A stretch of DNA of 64,000 nt from Aplidium turbinatum (GCA_918807975.1 OU964925.1:30477608-30541607); one strand, 5' to 3'. Shown: positions 1-10,638, counted from the stretch's first letter. The notes: generated from the letters alone by a model not told the origin. A program made the numbers and translations.

Positions 1-116
1 GCAGTGCCAGTAACAACAAGGTAACTGGTAATGTCTCGGGCTTGGCGGACCTCCGGGTGCGTGGGTCTGCAGGGTCCGGCCATTGTAGCAAATACTATGA
101 ACGCCCTAAGCCTTTC

Positions 117-1075
117 CGTGTGGGATCACTTAATGTGGGAACCATGTGAGGAAAGGCAAATGAAGTAATAGAGACAATGACTAGGAGAAGAATAGACTTA
201 CTCTGTCTCCAGGAAACCAGATAGAGGCATGTTGGAACTAGGAAAATTACTGGGAAGGGCTCGCAAGCCAAGTTTCTCTGGTCTGGTAATGGCAAGGGCA
301 CAGGAGGGGGGGGGTTGGTATCATGCTGGCTGAAGATTGGTGGGAGAAGGTATTCGAAGTGAGACGCATTTCCTACAGGATACTCTTAGTGCATTTAGTT
401 GTGGGTAAAATTGTGTTTGCTGTCGTCTGTGTTTATGCTCTCCAGGCTGGGCTCAGCGAAGATACCAAGACTCAGTTTTACAAACAACTTCAGAGCCTTA
501 TCACCACTGTCCCTGCCACTGAAGAACTGTTTGTGTGCGGTGATTGGAATGGCCACATAGGCAGCAATCTAGATGGATACGTGGAAGTTCATGGTGGGTA
601 TGCCATTGGCCAACGCAATGAGGAAGGTGAAAGACTACTTGAATTTGCTGTAGCAAACGACCTGGTGATAGGGAACTCCGTATTTAAGAAGGACCACAGA
701 CATCTGGTCACTTACCAATCTGGAGAAGTTTTGACGCAGATCGATTACATCCTATATCGGCGCAGGTTCAGAAAGCATGTTACAAATGTAAAAGTGATCC
801 TGGGTGAAGAATGCGCATCCCAGCACAGACTCATGGTGTCGGACATGACGGTACAAGCTTCACACAAACAAAAGCGACAGTTTAAGCCCTGCATAAAACT
901 CTGGCAGCTTAAAGATCCAAACAAACAAGCTGAGTATGCTGAACTCTTTGCCTCCAAGATTGAAGGAGCCCATGCAAGCACTGTAGAAGAGATATGGAAA
1001 ACTCTGAAGGAAGGAGTCACTGAAGCTGCACAAGAAACTTGTGGTGTTTCATCTAGGCACCGATGGAGAAAATAA
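117..1075 (+). pseudogene. LINE endonuclease (APE-type) region, broken
   Basis: Encodes the nicking endonuclease that starts target-primed reverse transcription. Visible motifs are SLNVGT near 130, LCLQET near 205, CGDWNGHIG near 540, QIDYIL near 740 and ASQHRLMVSD near 820, matching the exonuclease/endonuclease/phosphatase fold. The first third is damaged: in-frame TGA at 147-149, TAG at 222-224 and a frame change in the G run near 304-313. From 323 the frame is clean to a TAA at 1073-1075. That TAA lies in the same frame as the downstream reverse transcriptase and sits where related LINEs have a KETWWW-type motif, so it looks like a single GAA to TAA change. Confidence 0.85.
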
Positions 1076-1096
1076 ACCTGGTGGTGGAATGATACA

Positions 1097-3133
1097 GTGG
1101 AGAATGCTGTGCAGGAGAAGAGGAGATGCTTTAAGGCATGGAAGGCAGGAGGAAGCAGAGAAGCGTACAACGATGCCAAAAGAACTGCTAAGTATGCCAT
1201 ATACAATGCTAAAACCGAAGCTGAGAAGACACTATTTCACAATGTCAACTCAAAGTCAGGGACCATTTACAAGCTGGCTAAGCAAATGCGACGTGACAAT
1301 CAAGACGTTAGTTGTGATAAACCCATCAAAAATGATGCCGGTGAACTCTCCCTCGACGAGGAAGGAAGGAAGGTCGCTTGGAAACAATACTATGAACGAC
1401 TTCTCAATGTGGAGTTCCCCTGGAACCCGGATAATCTCTCAGATGAACCATCTGTTGAGGGCCCTAGTGTACCAATCACCACCGAGATGATCGAAAGAGC
1501 CATCAGTAAGATGCGCATGGGCAAAGCTCCTGGTCCTTCAGGAATAATAGCAGAGATGCTGAAGCCAACAGGCGAAGCTGGAGTTGCTCTTATACGAGAT
1601 CTTGTAGAAGCTATTGTTAGCGAGGGTCGTATACCAGCAGACTGGGAAGAAAGTTACATCGTCAGCATCTATAAAGGTAAAGGGGATGCCCTTGATAGGG
1701 GTAATTACAGAGGCTTAAAGCTGCTTGACCAGACCATGAAAATACTTGAGAGAGTGACAGAACAATTGATTAGGCAACAAGTGCAGATTGATGAAATGCA
1801 ATTCGGCTTCATGCCAGGTCGAGGTACAACTGACGCCATCTTCATCATCCGTCAACTTCAAGAAAAACACCTTGCCGTAAACAAGACTCTCTATATGGCC
1901 TTTGTAGACCTAGAAAAAGCCTTTGATCGAGTGCCAAGGAAGGTGATCTGGTGGGCCATGCGAAAGATGAGTGTTGAGGAATGGCTAGTACGGATAGTAC
2001 AATCAATGTACCTGAATGCTAGGAGGTATGTGCGTGTTGGGGATGGGCACAATAACACTTTCAAAGTAGGCGTAGGTGTGCATCAGGGTTCTGTATTGAG
2101 CCCACTGCTCTTCATCATTGTCTTGGAGGCCCTCTCACTCGAACTGCGCACAGGCTGCTCTTGGGAGCTTTTGTACGCTGATGACTTTGCCATTATCGAC
2201 ACCTCATTAGAGTCACTAGTTGACAGAACCGCCGCCTGGAAGAAAGGAATGGAAGCAAAGGGCCTAAGAGTGAACATGGGTAAGACCAAAATAATGATCT
2301 CTGGCATCAACCAGAACTCCCTAAGAAGATCAGGAAAGCACCCTTGCTCGGTATGCCTAAGTGGATCCGGTAGCAACTCTATCTTCTGCACCAATTGCTC
2401 CTGCTGGGTCCACAAAAAGTGTAGTGGAATTAAAGGGTCACTCAAACCGGACCCACACTACTCATGCCCACGCTGTCAGGGCACAGCAAGACCAATAGAT
2501 GGCAGGCAGGCAAGCGAGGTTGAGGTTGAAGGTGGCACACTTGATGTGGTAGCTGACTTTTACTACCTTGGTGATACCATGTCTTCTGGAGGGGGGTGTG
2601 AGCATGCGGCTATAACTCGGTGCAAGTCAGCCTGGAAAAAGTTTAGAGAACTCCTCCCTATCCTCACAAGCAAGCAACTTCCTGCTGCAACCAGAGGACA
2701 AGTTTACTCCTGTTGTGTGAGGAGTGTCATGCTCTATGGTTCTGAAACGTGGGCTACTTTAGCAAGCACCGTCAAGCGCCTACAACGTAATGACAGAGCG
2801 ATGGTAAGATTGACCTGCCTAGTCAAACCTGAAGACAACATCCAGTTTGAGACTCTTTTATTAGAGCTCAAATTAAAAGACATCAGTGAAGTCCTCCAAT
2901 TAGGCAGACTGAGATGGCTTGGTCACGTTGAGCGCAGCCCAAGCTGGATCTCACAGATCAGATGTGTCAACATCGCAGCACAGCGGGGTCAAGGTAGACC
3001 AAAACTCACTTGGGAAGAACTTGTAAAACGTGACCTTGTAAGTGAACATGGACTCTGCCAACCTAATAAATCGCGAGGTGTGGAGGGGAAGACTTCGTTC
3101 TCGACAGACAGACAGGCCACACCCTCGACATGA
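1097..3133 (+). CDS. LINE reverse transcriptase with embedded PHD-like zinc finger
   Basis: Polymerase half of the LINE polyprotein, 678 codons from the first Met after the in-frame stop at 1073; the true protein would begin in the endonuclease. RT motifs include GKAPGPSG, QFGFMPGRGTTDAIF, FVDLEKAFDRVPR, HQGSVLSPLLF and the catalytic YADD at about residue 360. At residues 417-465 there is a C4HC3-type finger (CSVC, CTNC, H-x2-C, CPRC), placed between the RT palm and the C-terminal part. The tail has LGRLRWLGHVERS and GQGRPKLTW, typical of RTE-like LINEs. The last about 20 codons look frame-shifted: a WRGRLRSRQ reading appears in the neighbouring frame near 3080. Confidence 0.9.
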   Translation: MENAVQEKRRCFKAWKAGGSREAYNDAKRTAKYAIYNAKTEAEKTLFHNVNSKSGTIYKLAKQMRRDNQDVSCDKPIKNDAGELSLDEEGRKVAWKQYYERLLNVEFPWNPDNLSDEPSVEGPSVPITTEMIERAISKMRMGKAPGPSGIIAEMLKPTGEAGVALIRDLVEAIVSEGRIPADWEESYIVSIYKGKGDALDRGNYRGLKLLDQTMKILERVTEQLIRQQVQIDEMQFGFMPGRGTTDAIFIIRQLQEKHLAVNKTLYMAFVDLEKAFDRVPRKVIWWAMRKMSVEEWLVRIVQSMYLNARRYVRVGDGHNNTFKVGVGVHQGSVLSPLLFIIVLEALSLELRTGCSWELLYADDFAIIDTSLESLVDRTAAWKKGMEAKGLRVNMGKTKIMISGINQNSLRRSGKHPCSVCLSGSGSNSIFCTNCSCWVHKKCSGIKGSLKPDPHYSCPRCQGTARPIDGRQASEVEVEGGTLDVVADFYYLGDTMSSGGGCEHAAITRCKSAWKKFRELLPILTSKQLPAATRGQVYSCCVRSVMLYGSETWATLASTVKRLQRNDRAMVRLTCLVKPEDNIQFETLLLELKLKDISEVLQLGRLRWLGHVERSPSWISQIRCVNIAAQRGQGRPKLTWEELVKRDLVSEHGLCQPNKSRGVEGKTSFSTDRQATPST

Positions 3134-3303
3134 GGATTAATTCATGGCCTGTATAATCAAAATTGGTTGATGATGATGATAACGGTGCAAGGTAGCAGAT
3201 ACCAAAAACATCACAATGGCTAGGAATCTCGTCATGTGAGGGCACCTGTTTATACAGAACACAATGCAAACCACTAGATGTATCTGACTTTCCAAACTTT
3301 TAT

Positions 3304-5857
3304 TAGGGGGGTATGTTAAAAGACGAATTTTGAGTACAAACTCTGAGTACCCCCCAAAATTATGCCACTGGGAGTAAAAAAACATATTATGAAAAAAAAA
3401 TTGGATTGCCCCTCCGGGAACTCCCTGCTACCGGGGGGTTTTATGAGTAATTGTCAAAATACGTGTGAGTTGATACCTAAAATTTGAACCGGTTGTCATA
3501 GAAGGCTGGGACCAGTCTCAAAAGTTTCATTTTGAAAAGTTAAGATAGGAATGTAACTGTTTCAGAAGTGTCAGGTGTGTGGACGGGCTCATTTTGGCCC
3601 AAAACGGCCTATTTGGCCTATCGCAATTGTATAAAATTCAAAATTTTACCTCAATAAGTTTGAAACCGGGGTAATTTTTTGTTTAAAATGTTATGATTCG
3701 AATTAGTACTTTCAAATGAATCATATGCAATTATGCATGTCTAGCTGTAGAAAATTGATTGATTTTATGACGTCAATACGTTTAAAATCAGAGACATTTT
3801 GGGTAATGTCATAAAGATTGTAATGTAGGCATACAGCCAGTCATTAGTAAGCATTTTCAATTTTCTTGCCCATGTTTGTTCTTTTGGAATATAATATGTA
3901 CGTGTCAGTTACCAATGCGACATATATATTCAGTATTATATACTGTAGTCACTGTAGTGTATATAATACTGATAAAATAATAAGAATAGGATGCTATGTA
4001 ATATTTAATGATAGTTTGTTTGTTTGTGCATTTGCAGTTTGTGTATTTATTTAGTTGTTTTGTTTTGGATATGGACAGCTTTGTCTGACGCAAATAAGTA
4101 TATAATAATAATAGTTATGTTTCAAAGGTCCAATGTTATGGAAGTACTGTGTAGTTCCAGATATCAAATTAGTGTTTTTTTATCTTTTCATTAAGAGCTT
4201 CATTCAATAGTTGAACTGTTTCATTTGAAACACAGCATTTGATTCAGGCAGATCTGACATATGACACAGTAACAAGAAGTTCAGAATTTTTAGGAAAATC
4301 CATATTTCTCCATCTCTACTGTTGCCAACCTTCTTGAAGTAGTAAGGCATCATCATTCACAACTTCAACAATGTTAGCAAAGTGCCAGTGATATTAGCTT
4401 CCTTCAATCCAGATGGCAGCTATGAACTCACCAACTTGATAGGCTGGTGCTGCAAAATCAGATTCCTGGTCATTTGATGTGAAGCTTGAATTTGCCTCTG
4501 TAAGCAAATGCATAGCAGAAAGCACACTTTGGAGGTCTGACATTGTTATAGTTGCACATGAACGTGAATTATCTAACTAGCTGATAAGGTTGTTGGCATA
4601 GTCTTCAAATCTGGAATTTTTATAGTCTCGTTTCAATCAGAATATTGAAGCACTTGATTTTCGGGAGAGGCATGTCTTCTTTGCATAGCGAACTTCAGTG
4701 CAAAGTCTTTTGTTCGTTATGTGATCTGTTACAGCATCACTTTGAAGGTAAGCACTCACTTCCTCAGAAGTGGTAAAAGGCCCTGGTGGATTTTGCGCTT
4801 TCAGGAAATCTAAATCAGCAAGTTTACTGCTCTGCTCTGATATTGAGAGCTTCTTTTTTAGAGTAACCTTTTTCTTCATAAGCTTTCATCTTTTCATTGC
4901 ATTGCAGTCTAACTTCTTTGCTGTCTTATTTCTGTACTGGTTTTTCCCATTTCTTCTTGTCAATCTTCTGAATATTTTCAAGTAAATCCGTGCTTTTATT
5001 GAGAACTACGCTTCTGGAGACTGTATCAAGATTTCTTTCACCATAAATATTTATCTTGTAGTTCGCTAATCCGACACTACGTTCTTCAATTTTCACCCAG
5101 GTTGTGGACTGGCAGATTATCCAGTTTCTGTAGGACATCATCACTTGCCGATCCAATTTTCAACAGCGATCCTGTGTCCTTATTTGCAGCAGGACCAAAA
5201 CCAGAGACCCTTTTTGGGTTGCCAAGCCTTTTGCAAAAGATTGAAGGATTAGAGCAAGCAAGCTCTTAACTTCGTTACAGTGTTCTTGCAAGCAAACATC
5301 GATCGAGCTGAGAATTGTTGGTTTAGGCAATGTCGATTTGAACATATCAATTGACGAAAAAGAAGTAACACACTCTGATGTTTGCAGGAAATGATGTGCC
5401 TGAAGCATAGTCAAGTTGGGCATATATGACTCATGAAAAAATATTACAACTCTATCATAGCTTATTAATCAAAAATTTTAGGCCCATTGCTAACTCATTA
5501 AGGCCAATTATTGCCAAATTTTCGATTTTGTACCATCGCGGTAGGCTAAATGGGTCATTTTGGGCCAAACTTGGTTTGTACGGACCAAACTATACACCTG
5601 ACAGTTCTGAAACTGTTACATTCCTATCTTAACTTTTCAAGACGAAACTTTTAAGACTAGTCCGAGCTTTCTATGACTACCGGTTCAAAAGTTAGGTGTC
5701 AAATCCCATGCATTTTGGAAATCGCTTGTTAGACCCCCCGGTAGCGGGGAGTTCCCGGAGGGGCAACCCAAAAATTTTTTCTTAATATATTTTTTTACAC
5801 CCAGTGGCACAATTTTGGGGGGTACTGAGATTTTTTTAATTTTAACATACCCCCCTA
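3304..5857 (-). mobile_element. DNA transposon with about 350-bp TIRs, unfamiliar family (copy 1)
   Basis: Ends are exact inverted copies beginning TAGGGGGGTATGTTAAAA. Similarity continues inward about 330-350 bp on both sides, including the CCGGGAACTCCC and CTTTTCAA blocks. Target duplication is CTTTTAT (3297-3303 and 5858-5864), 7 bp, or 8 bp if a shared A is counted. The flanks rejoin to the CCAAACTTTTATGTGTG found in other units. Weak protein remnants lie on the minus strand. The short duplication excludes Kolobok (TTAA) and Tc1/mariner (TA); no standard superfamily could be assigned. Confidence 0.85.
4250..5423 (-). pseudogene. Decayed protein remnants of transposon copy 1
   Basis: Minus-strand pieces, read from high to low coordinate: a piece at 5160-5423 with LQEHCNEVKSLLALILQSFA, one at 4926-5156, a basic piece at 4637-4879 with PPGPFTTSEEVSAYLQ and LCTEVRYAKKTCLS, and near 4250-4530 a piece with PAYQVGEFIAAIWIEGS then WHFANIVEVVNDD. 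The last matches the AVIW...WYVGF piece in transposon 17109-20832, so both encode the same kind of C-terminal module. Stops interrupt it (for example after IEGS). Function is unknown; transposase or accessory protein is inferred from position inside TIRs. Confidence 0.55.
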
Positions 5858-6353
5858 CTTTTATGTGTGCCACCCATTTCTAATTATCTAAAATAGTTGC
5901 GGCCTTTTGTATGTTTTTTGCACTTGAGCTAAAATTATTGATCGATTAATAATTGCTAAAGTAATTTGCGAATTGCTTCTCTTGTATCATGGGCCAATCC
6001 TATAGATATTTGCTGGTACACTTCTTCATTTATCGTTGAATTTGAACACATATTTATGCCGCTAGTAGCCTATCCAATTTTTGTATTTTGGATCCATCGC
6101 AGAGGATCGTTATATCCTAGCTCAGTGACAAGTTCCTGTCTTCTTAACTTTTTATTTTTAACAAATTCAAATTATTTTCTAGCACAACCTTTCTAAAAAA
6201 AAATTACATTTTTCAATTGGCGGTAAAATTACGTTTCGCTAAAGTCCGACATTAAAAATTAAATCAATTCTCATTTGCTTATTAATCATCACTCTTGGAA
6301 ACCATCATTTTATCCGAAACTTTAAGACAACTCTCTACTTTCATTTCACTACG

Positions 6354-6378
6354 ATGAAGAGATCTTTAAGAGCGAAAC
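6354..6378 (+). ncRNA. Hammerhead-like motif, unit 1 (degenerate)
   Basis: Reads ATGAAGA, then a GATCTTTAAGAGC stem, then GAAAC. It matches the CTGAAGA...GAAAC core of the other units with its first C changed to A. Confidence 0.35.
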
Positions 6379-6648
6379 ATTGGCCACTGTCGGTAGTTAA
6401 AATGTCTTTTTAGACATTATAATATCCTTTTAAAAAATAAAAAGATTACTAGGCTACCACTTTGTTGTTTTCGTGCGTTATTTTCTCCGTATAACATTTT
6501 CCCTATTTGAGTATTTCGATAGTGATGGAGGGATGGCATAACTTTTAGTAACACATCATGTTTGTCCAGTTGAAAATTAAATCAGGTGGTTAGATTAGTA
6601 GGTTTTGTCGAATACTAATATTTGAATTACATCAAATATAGTTATTAC

Positions 6649-7184
6649 CAGGGTTGAGAAAAAACTGTTTTTTTTTAAAAAGCCCAACTCGCATGGTTTT
6701 TTTTTAAAGAAACCCGGGTTTTTTTGGGTTTTATTTAAAAAAGATGCAAAAAAGGTAGATTCATGCTTATTTCACCTCAAATACTACTTTTTACCAATGA
6801 AGTGCCTCTCACTCACAGTGCATGCTGGCATAACTCAATAAAATAATACACTAGGGCTGTTTAACTATGCGGCCTTCTTGCATAAAGGAGTTTTAGTATA
6901 GTACAAAGTGGCAGTAGGCTACTTAATTTTTGTATGCATAAATATCCACTGTGTTTTCAATTTATCCTTGGAAACTTACTTCACAATCACATCCTTAAGT
7001 CCTAATTTGAAGTTTTTTTAAGTACTTTGTAGTACATTGGTTCATTTTTTCAATTTTCTTATAAAAATTGGACAAATATGATGCTCTGGGTTTTTTATGT
7101 TTTTTTTTTGGTTTTTTTAAGTGGGTTTTTTAAAAAAAAAACCACCCGGGTTTTTTTGGGTTGGGTAAAATACCGACAACCCTG
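6649..7184. mobile_element. hAT MITE, 536 bp
   Basis: TIRs CAGGGTTG / CAACCCTG flanked by exact 8-bp duplications GTTATTAC (6641-6648, 7185-7192). The uninterrupted site is seen in other units (ATAGTTATTACTTTC). The interior is rich in GGTTTTTT runs and has no coding sequence. Confidence 0.9.
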
Positions 7185-7384
7185 GTTATTACTTTCTAAA
7201 ATCTCTGTTTGATGAAATTTGCTCTGCTTGGCGTTTTTGCTTGGCTTTGAGTACGGTACTTTTTGTAGTATTAATAGTATTTATTGTTTAGTATTTGAAT
7301 TATATGCCAGGTGTTAAATCATGTTGATTGATCAAATGATTGATATTTTGCTTTTTATAATCTTTACGTCAAATGCAATCGCAG

Positions 7385-7546
7385 ATTCAAATTCTTGAAC
7401 TCCATGACAGTACATTCGATGATGAAGTGGCGGAATATTTAGCCGATGCCATCACCAACATCGAGGAGTTGTATCTACGTCGTTGTAACCTCAGTGATCG
7501 CGCGTTGACCATGATTTTAAAGAAAATCTCGAGCCTTCCAAAACCT
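7385..7546 (+). CDS. LRR exon A, unit 1
   Basis: 162-nt exon coding two leucine-rich repeats of the ribonuclease-inhibitor/NLR type. The first repeat reads ILELHDSTFDDEVAEYLADA, the second begins LYLRRCNLSD. Acceptor is AATCGCAG, donor is CCT|GTGAGT, and both borders are phase 0. The apparent Met of MQSQIQ lies in the intron and is not a start codon. LRRs of this type bind proteins and occur in cytoplasmic immune-type receptors; that role is only inferred here. Confidence 0.75.
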
Positions 7547-7651
7547 GTGAGTGATGAGCTTTATGACGCATCAGCAATGCATTGTTTTGAAATGTAATTG
7601 ATTTCTATGAAGAAATGTAATTTGTTTTACAAACGTCATGTTTATTTGCTG

Positions 7652-7770
7652 GTTGGGATGCTTGATCTCAATGACAATGCAATCGATGAGGAAGTGGCAG
7701 GATCTTCAGCCGATGCCATTGCCAACATCGAAAAGTTGTATCTGCATAATTGTGAAATGAACAGCTATTC
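7652..7770 (+). pseudogene. LRR exon B, unit 1, truncated
   Basis: Matches the first two thirds of exon B (GMLDLNDNAIDEEVAG), but the acceptor CAG has become CTG. After GAAATGAACAGCTATTCGCAT the sequence jumps to the block that normally lies beyond exon D. The donor, exon C and exon D are lost in this unit. Confidence 0.8.
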
Positions 7771-7975
7771 GCATTAGCGATTTTGATCAATTTGTGCTAA
7801 CACCCAGTTCAATGCCATCATCCGATGACAAGCAGAAAGTTATCATACACGAGTAACACCATATTAGGAGCAGGTTTGGCATTACCGACTGCAAGGTGAT
7901 GTTCCCCGGTATAGCTGTGAAGATCATGAATCATGATGTGACATTGTGACAAGCTATTCTCCAGACACATTCCGA

Positions 7976-8010
7976 AGTCATGCGCTAACCAACTGAGCTA
8001 TCGTGGCGGA
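7976..8010 (-). repeat. tRNA-type SINE head, unit 1
   Basis: On the minus strand reads CCGCCACGATAGCTCAGTTGG then TTAGCGC, a full A-box (TAGCTCAGTTGG) after a 7-nt acceptor-like stretch. No B-box follows at tRNA distance, so it is a fossil SINE head, not a tRNA gene. Confidence 0.6.
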
Positions 8011-8642
8011 CTGTTCGGGCGAATTATTTGGAGTAGTGACTGATTATTCGTCACCTAACGGTGCAACGTAGCGCATACCAAAGCATCACATGTGAGGACA
8101 CCTGTTTATACAGAACACAATGCAAACCACTAGATGCATTTAACTTTCGTAACTTTTATGTGTGTCACCCCTTTCTAATTATCTAAAATGGTTGCGGCCT
8201 TTTGTATATTTTTTGCACTTAACCAAAAATAATTGATAGATTAATAATTGCTAAAATAATTTGCGAATTGCTTCTCTTGTATCATGGGCCAATCCTATAG
8301 ATGTTTGCTGGTACACCTCTTCATTTTCGTTGAATTGGAACACATAATTATGCCGCTAGTATCCAATTATTGTATTTTGGATTCATCGCAGAGGATTGTT
8401 ATATCCTAGCTCAGTGACAAGTTCCTGTTTTCTTCTTAACTTATTATTTTTAACAAATTTAAATTATTTTTTAGCACAACTTTAAAAAAAAAATACATTT
8501 TTCAATTGGCGGTAAAATTACGTTTCGCTGAAGTCTGACATTAAAAATTAAATCAATTCTCATTGGCTTATTATTCATCACTCTTGGAAACCAACATTTC
8601 ATCCGAAGCATTAAGACAACTCTTTACTTTTATTTCACTACG

Positions 8643-8667
8643 GTGAAGAGATCTTTAAGATCGAAAC
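8643..8667 (+). ncRNA. Hammerhead-like motif, unit 2
   Basis: GTGAAGA, stem GATCTTTAAGATC, GAAAC. The stem is perfect; the first core C is G. Confidence 0.4.
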
Positions 8668-9108
8668 ATTGGCCACTGTCGGTAGTAAAAATGTCTTTTT
8701 AAACAACATCTTTTTAAAAAATAAAAAAGAATTACAATCACTTTGTTGTTTTCGTGCGTTATTTTCTCCGTATAACATTTTCCCTATTTTGGTAGTGATG
8801 GAGGGATGGCATAAGTTTTAGTAACACATCTTTTTATTTGTCCTGTTGAAAGTTAAATCAGGCGGTTAGATTAGTAGGTTTTGTCGACATCTAATATTTG
8901 AATTACATCAAATATAGTTATTTCTTTCTAAAACCTCTAATTTTGATGTAATTTGCTCTGCTTGGCTTTTTTGCTTGGCATTGAGCACTTTTTGTAGTAT
9001 TAATAGTATTTATTGTTTAGTATTTGAATTATATGCCAGGTGTTAAACAATGTTGATTAATCAAATGATTGATATTTTGCGTTTTATAATCTGTACGTCA
9101 TATCGCAG

Positions 9109-9270
9109 ATTGAGATACTTGATCTCAGTGACAATACATTCGATGATGAAGTGGCGGAATATTTAGCCGATGCAGTCGCCAACATCAAGGAGTTGTGTCT
9201 GTGTCGTTGTAGCTTCAGTAGCTATACGTTATCTACAATTTTAAAGAAAATCTCGAGCCTTCAGAAACCT
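9109..9270 (+). CDS. LRR exon A, unit 2
   Basis: 162 nt, phase 0 at both ends, acceptor TATCGCAG, donor CCT|GTGAGT. Reads ILDLSDNTFDDEVAEYLADA, then LCRCSFSSYTLSTILKK. It is 106 nt from exon B of the same unit, a normal short intron, and both junctions stay in frame. Confidence 0.8.
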
Positions 9271-9375
9271 GTGAGTGATGAGCTTTATGACGCATCAGCA
9301 ATGCATCGTTTTGAAATGTAATTGATTTCTATGAATAAATGTAATTTGTTTAACAAACGTCGTATTTATTTGCAG

Positions 9376-9519
9376 GTTGGGATGCTTGATCTCAGTGACA
9401 ATGCAATCGATGAGGAAGTGGCAGGATCTTTATACGGGGCCATTGCCAACATCGAAGAGTTGGATCTGTGTAATTATAGAATGAGCTACACGTTATCTAT
9501 GACTTTAAAGAAGAGTTGT
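9376..9519 (+). CDS. LRR exon B, unit 2
   Basis: 144 nt, phase 0 to phase 0. Acceptor TTTATTTGCAG, donor TGT|GTAAGC. Reads MLDLSDNAIDEEVAGSLYGA, then LDLCNYRMSYTLSMTLKK. It carries two LRRs like exon A but ends differently (KKSC instead of the SSLQKP of exon A). This is the best preserved exon B in the window. Confidence 0.8.
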
Positions 9520-9616
9520 GTAAGCCGAATATTGTATTGACGTCACTTTTTGTTTATGGCATTTAAAGTTCAAATATTATTTTTTACTGTAATAAAACAC
9601 GTTAATAATGTTGCAG

Positions 9617-9739
9617 GACTGCCGTAAACGTTTTTCTGGTCTTGGTTTTGTGGTAAAACACGGGAAAGGGGTGACTTTTATTTGTGCGCATGACTACGCA
9701 CATGCGCAAAAGTGTGACATTAATGCAAATTGTAGTTGA
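9617..9739 (+). CDS. Terminal exon C, unit 2
   Basis: Starts after AATGTTGCAG in phase 0, matching the end of exon B, and reads 40 codons to TGA: DCRKRFSGLGF, then KHGKGVTFICAHDY, ending CDINANCS. AATAAA follows at 9788, so this gives a complete 3' end. Four copies keep an open frame with mostly single-residue changes. I do not recognise the peptide; its Cys residues suggest a compact tail. Splicing from exon B is inferred from phase and signals. Confidence 0.65.
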   Translation, partial: DCRKRFSGLGFVVKHGKGVTFICAHDYAHAQKCDINANCS

Positions 9740-9990
9740 GCCGCCGTAAATTGACCAAAAGATATCTTCAAAAACTAATTTTCGAAAAATAAAGTCGCTT
9801 TTAGCTTGTTTTGTTATGATAGCTTATTTAACTTATAAAACGTCTTTGGCTTCTGTCTGCAAAGCTTTTCTTTGCATTTTTGATTCAAACCATCATTCTG
9901 AGATTCTCCGCTCAATTCCTTTCCATCTACCTGTCTATTTTATCTGCTGGTTTCAGTTTAATCAGCACAGCACATACAGCACAGCACAAT

Positions 9991-10600
9991 CATTCTTGTC
10001 GTCTTATTACTGGGTGTCTGAAGCCCACAAATACCAACAAACTTTATCTGCTTGCTGGTATTGCACCACCATACATAAGAAGAGACGTTAGCAGTCAAGC
10101 CGAAAGGCTAAAACAAATATGTGATGAAAAACATCCTCTATATGGAAAAACTGCTGCACAAACCCGGTTGAAATCAAGAAAAAGCTTCCTAACAGACGTT
10201 CAGCCACTAACCTCAACAAAAGAAGAAACAAGACTTAAGCAATGGAAACAACAATTCGAAAACGACCCATCATACACTGAAATGAAGATCCCACCATCAG
10301 AGTCCCTCCCCCCAGGAGCAAACGCTCCTTGGGCAAAGTGGAAAACATTAAATCGACTCCGAACCGGTGTTGGATGTACTAAGTCTGCAATGGTGGAGTG
10401 GGGCTACGACACGGGCCCTGCTGTATGTATCTGTGGCACCGAGCCCCAAACAGCGGACCACCTTCTTGTTTGCCCTCGGCTTGCCACCCGGTGCAGTAGG
10501 TGGGACCTGTCAGTGTACAACTCCGTTGCGGAAGAATGTGTCAATCTGTGGTGTATCAACAAACTTTAGAAGACTCGATAGAAGAAGCACATACACCACA
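9991..10600 (+). mobile_element. LINE 3' fragment, jockey/CR1-like
   Basis: A 5'-truncated piece holding only the C-terminal domain of a reverse transcriptase polyprotein, open to the TAG at 10567. Motifs: LITGCLKPTNTNKLYLLAGI, APPYIRRDV, RLKSRKSFL, LNRLRTGVGC and a zinc-binding CICGTEPQTADHLLVCPR. This domain follows RT in jockey/CR1/L2-type LINEs. It sits between the exon C 3' end and exon D of unit 2, inside a CA-rich block (AGCACATACAGCACAGCAC) that resumes on the right. Confidence 0.85.
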
Positions 10601-10638
10601 GCACATTACACATCACTGTTCAATTTTCCCACTTACAG

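Larger units (their letters stand above)
1..3180 (+). mobile_element. RTE-like LINE, 5' end outside the window
   Basis: Non-LTR retrotransposon with an APE-type endonuclease followed by a reverse transcriptase in one reading direction. It ends in a short TGATGATGATGA tail, the simple-repeat tail seen in RTE-type LINEs. The tail runs straight into the sequence that begins tandem unit 1 (ACGGTGCAAGGTAGC), so the LINE inserted into the LRR array. The endonuclease and the C-terminal region resemble the BovB/RTE group; the clade is inferred from remembered motifs, not from a tree. Confidence 0.85.
3181..8058 (+). repeat. Array unit 1
   Basis: Holds transposon 3304-5857, the hammerhead-like motif at 6354, hAT MITE 6649-7184, exon A 7385-7546 and a cut-off exon B. 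About 1 kb of the unit, from inside exon B to the SINE region, is missing. Confidence 0.8.

Noticed and set aside
745-1206. 153-codon minus-strand frame over the LINE
   Set aside because: Shadow of the endonuclease/RT frame; no own motifs.
9816-10091. F-box-like reading (LTDKTSLASVCK) before exon D in units 2-5
   Set aside because: The frame is not better conserved than the surrounding intron and it runs into the exon D acceptor region; likely intronic.
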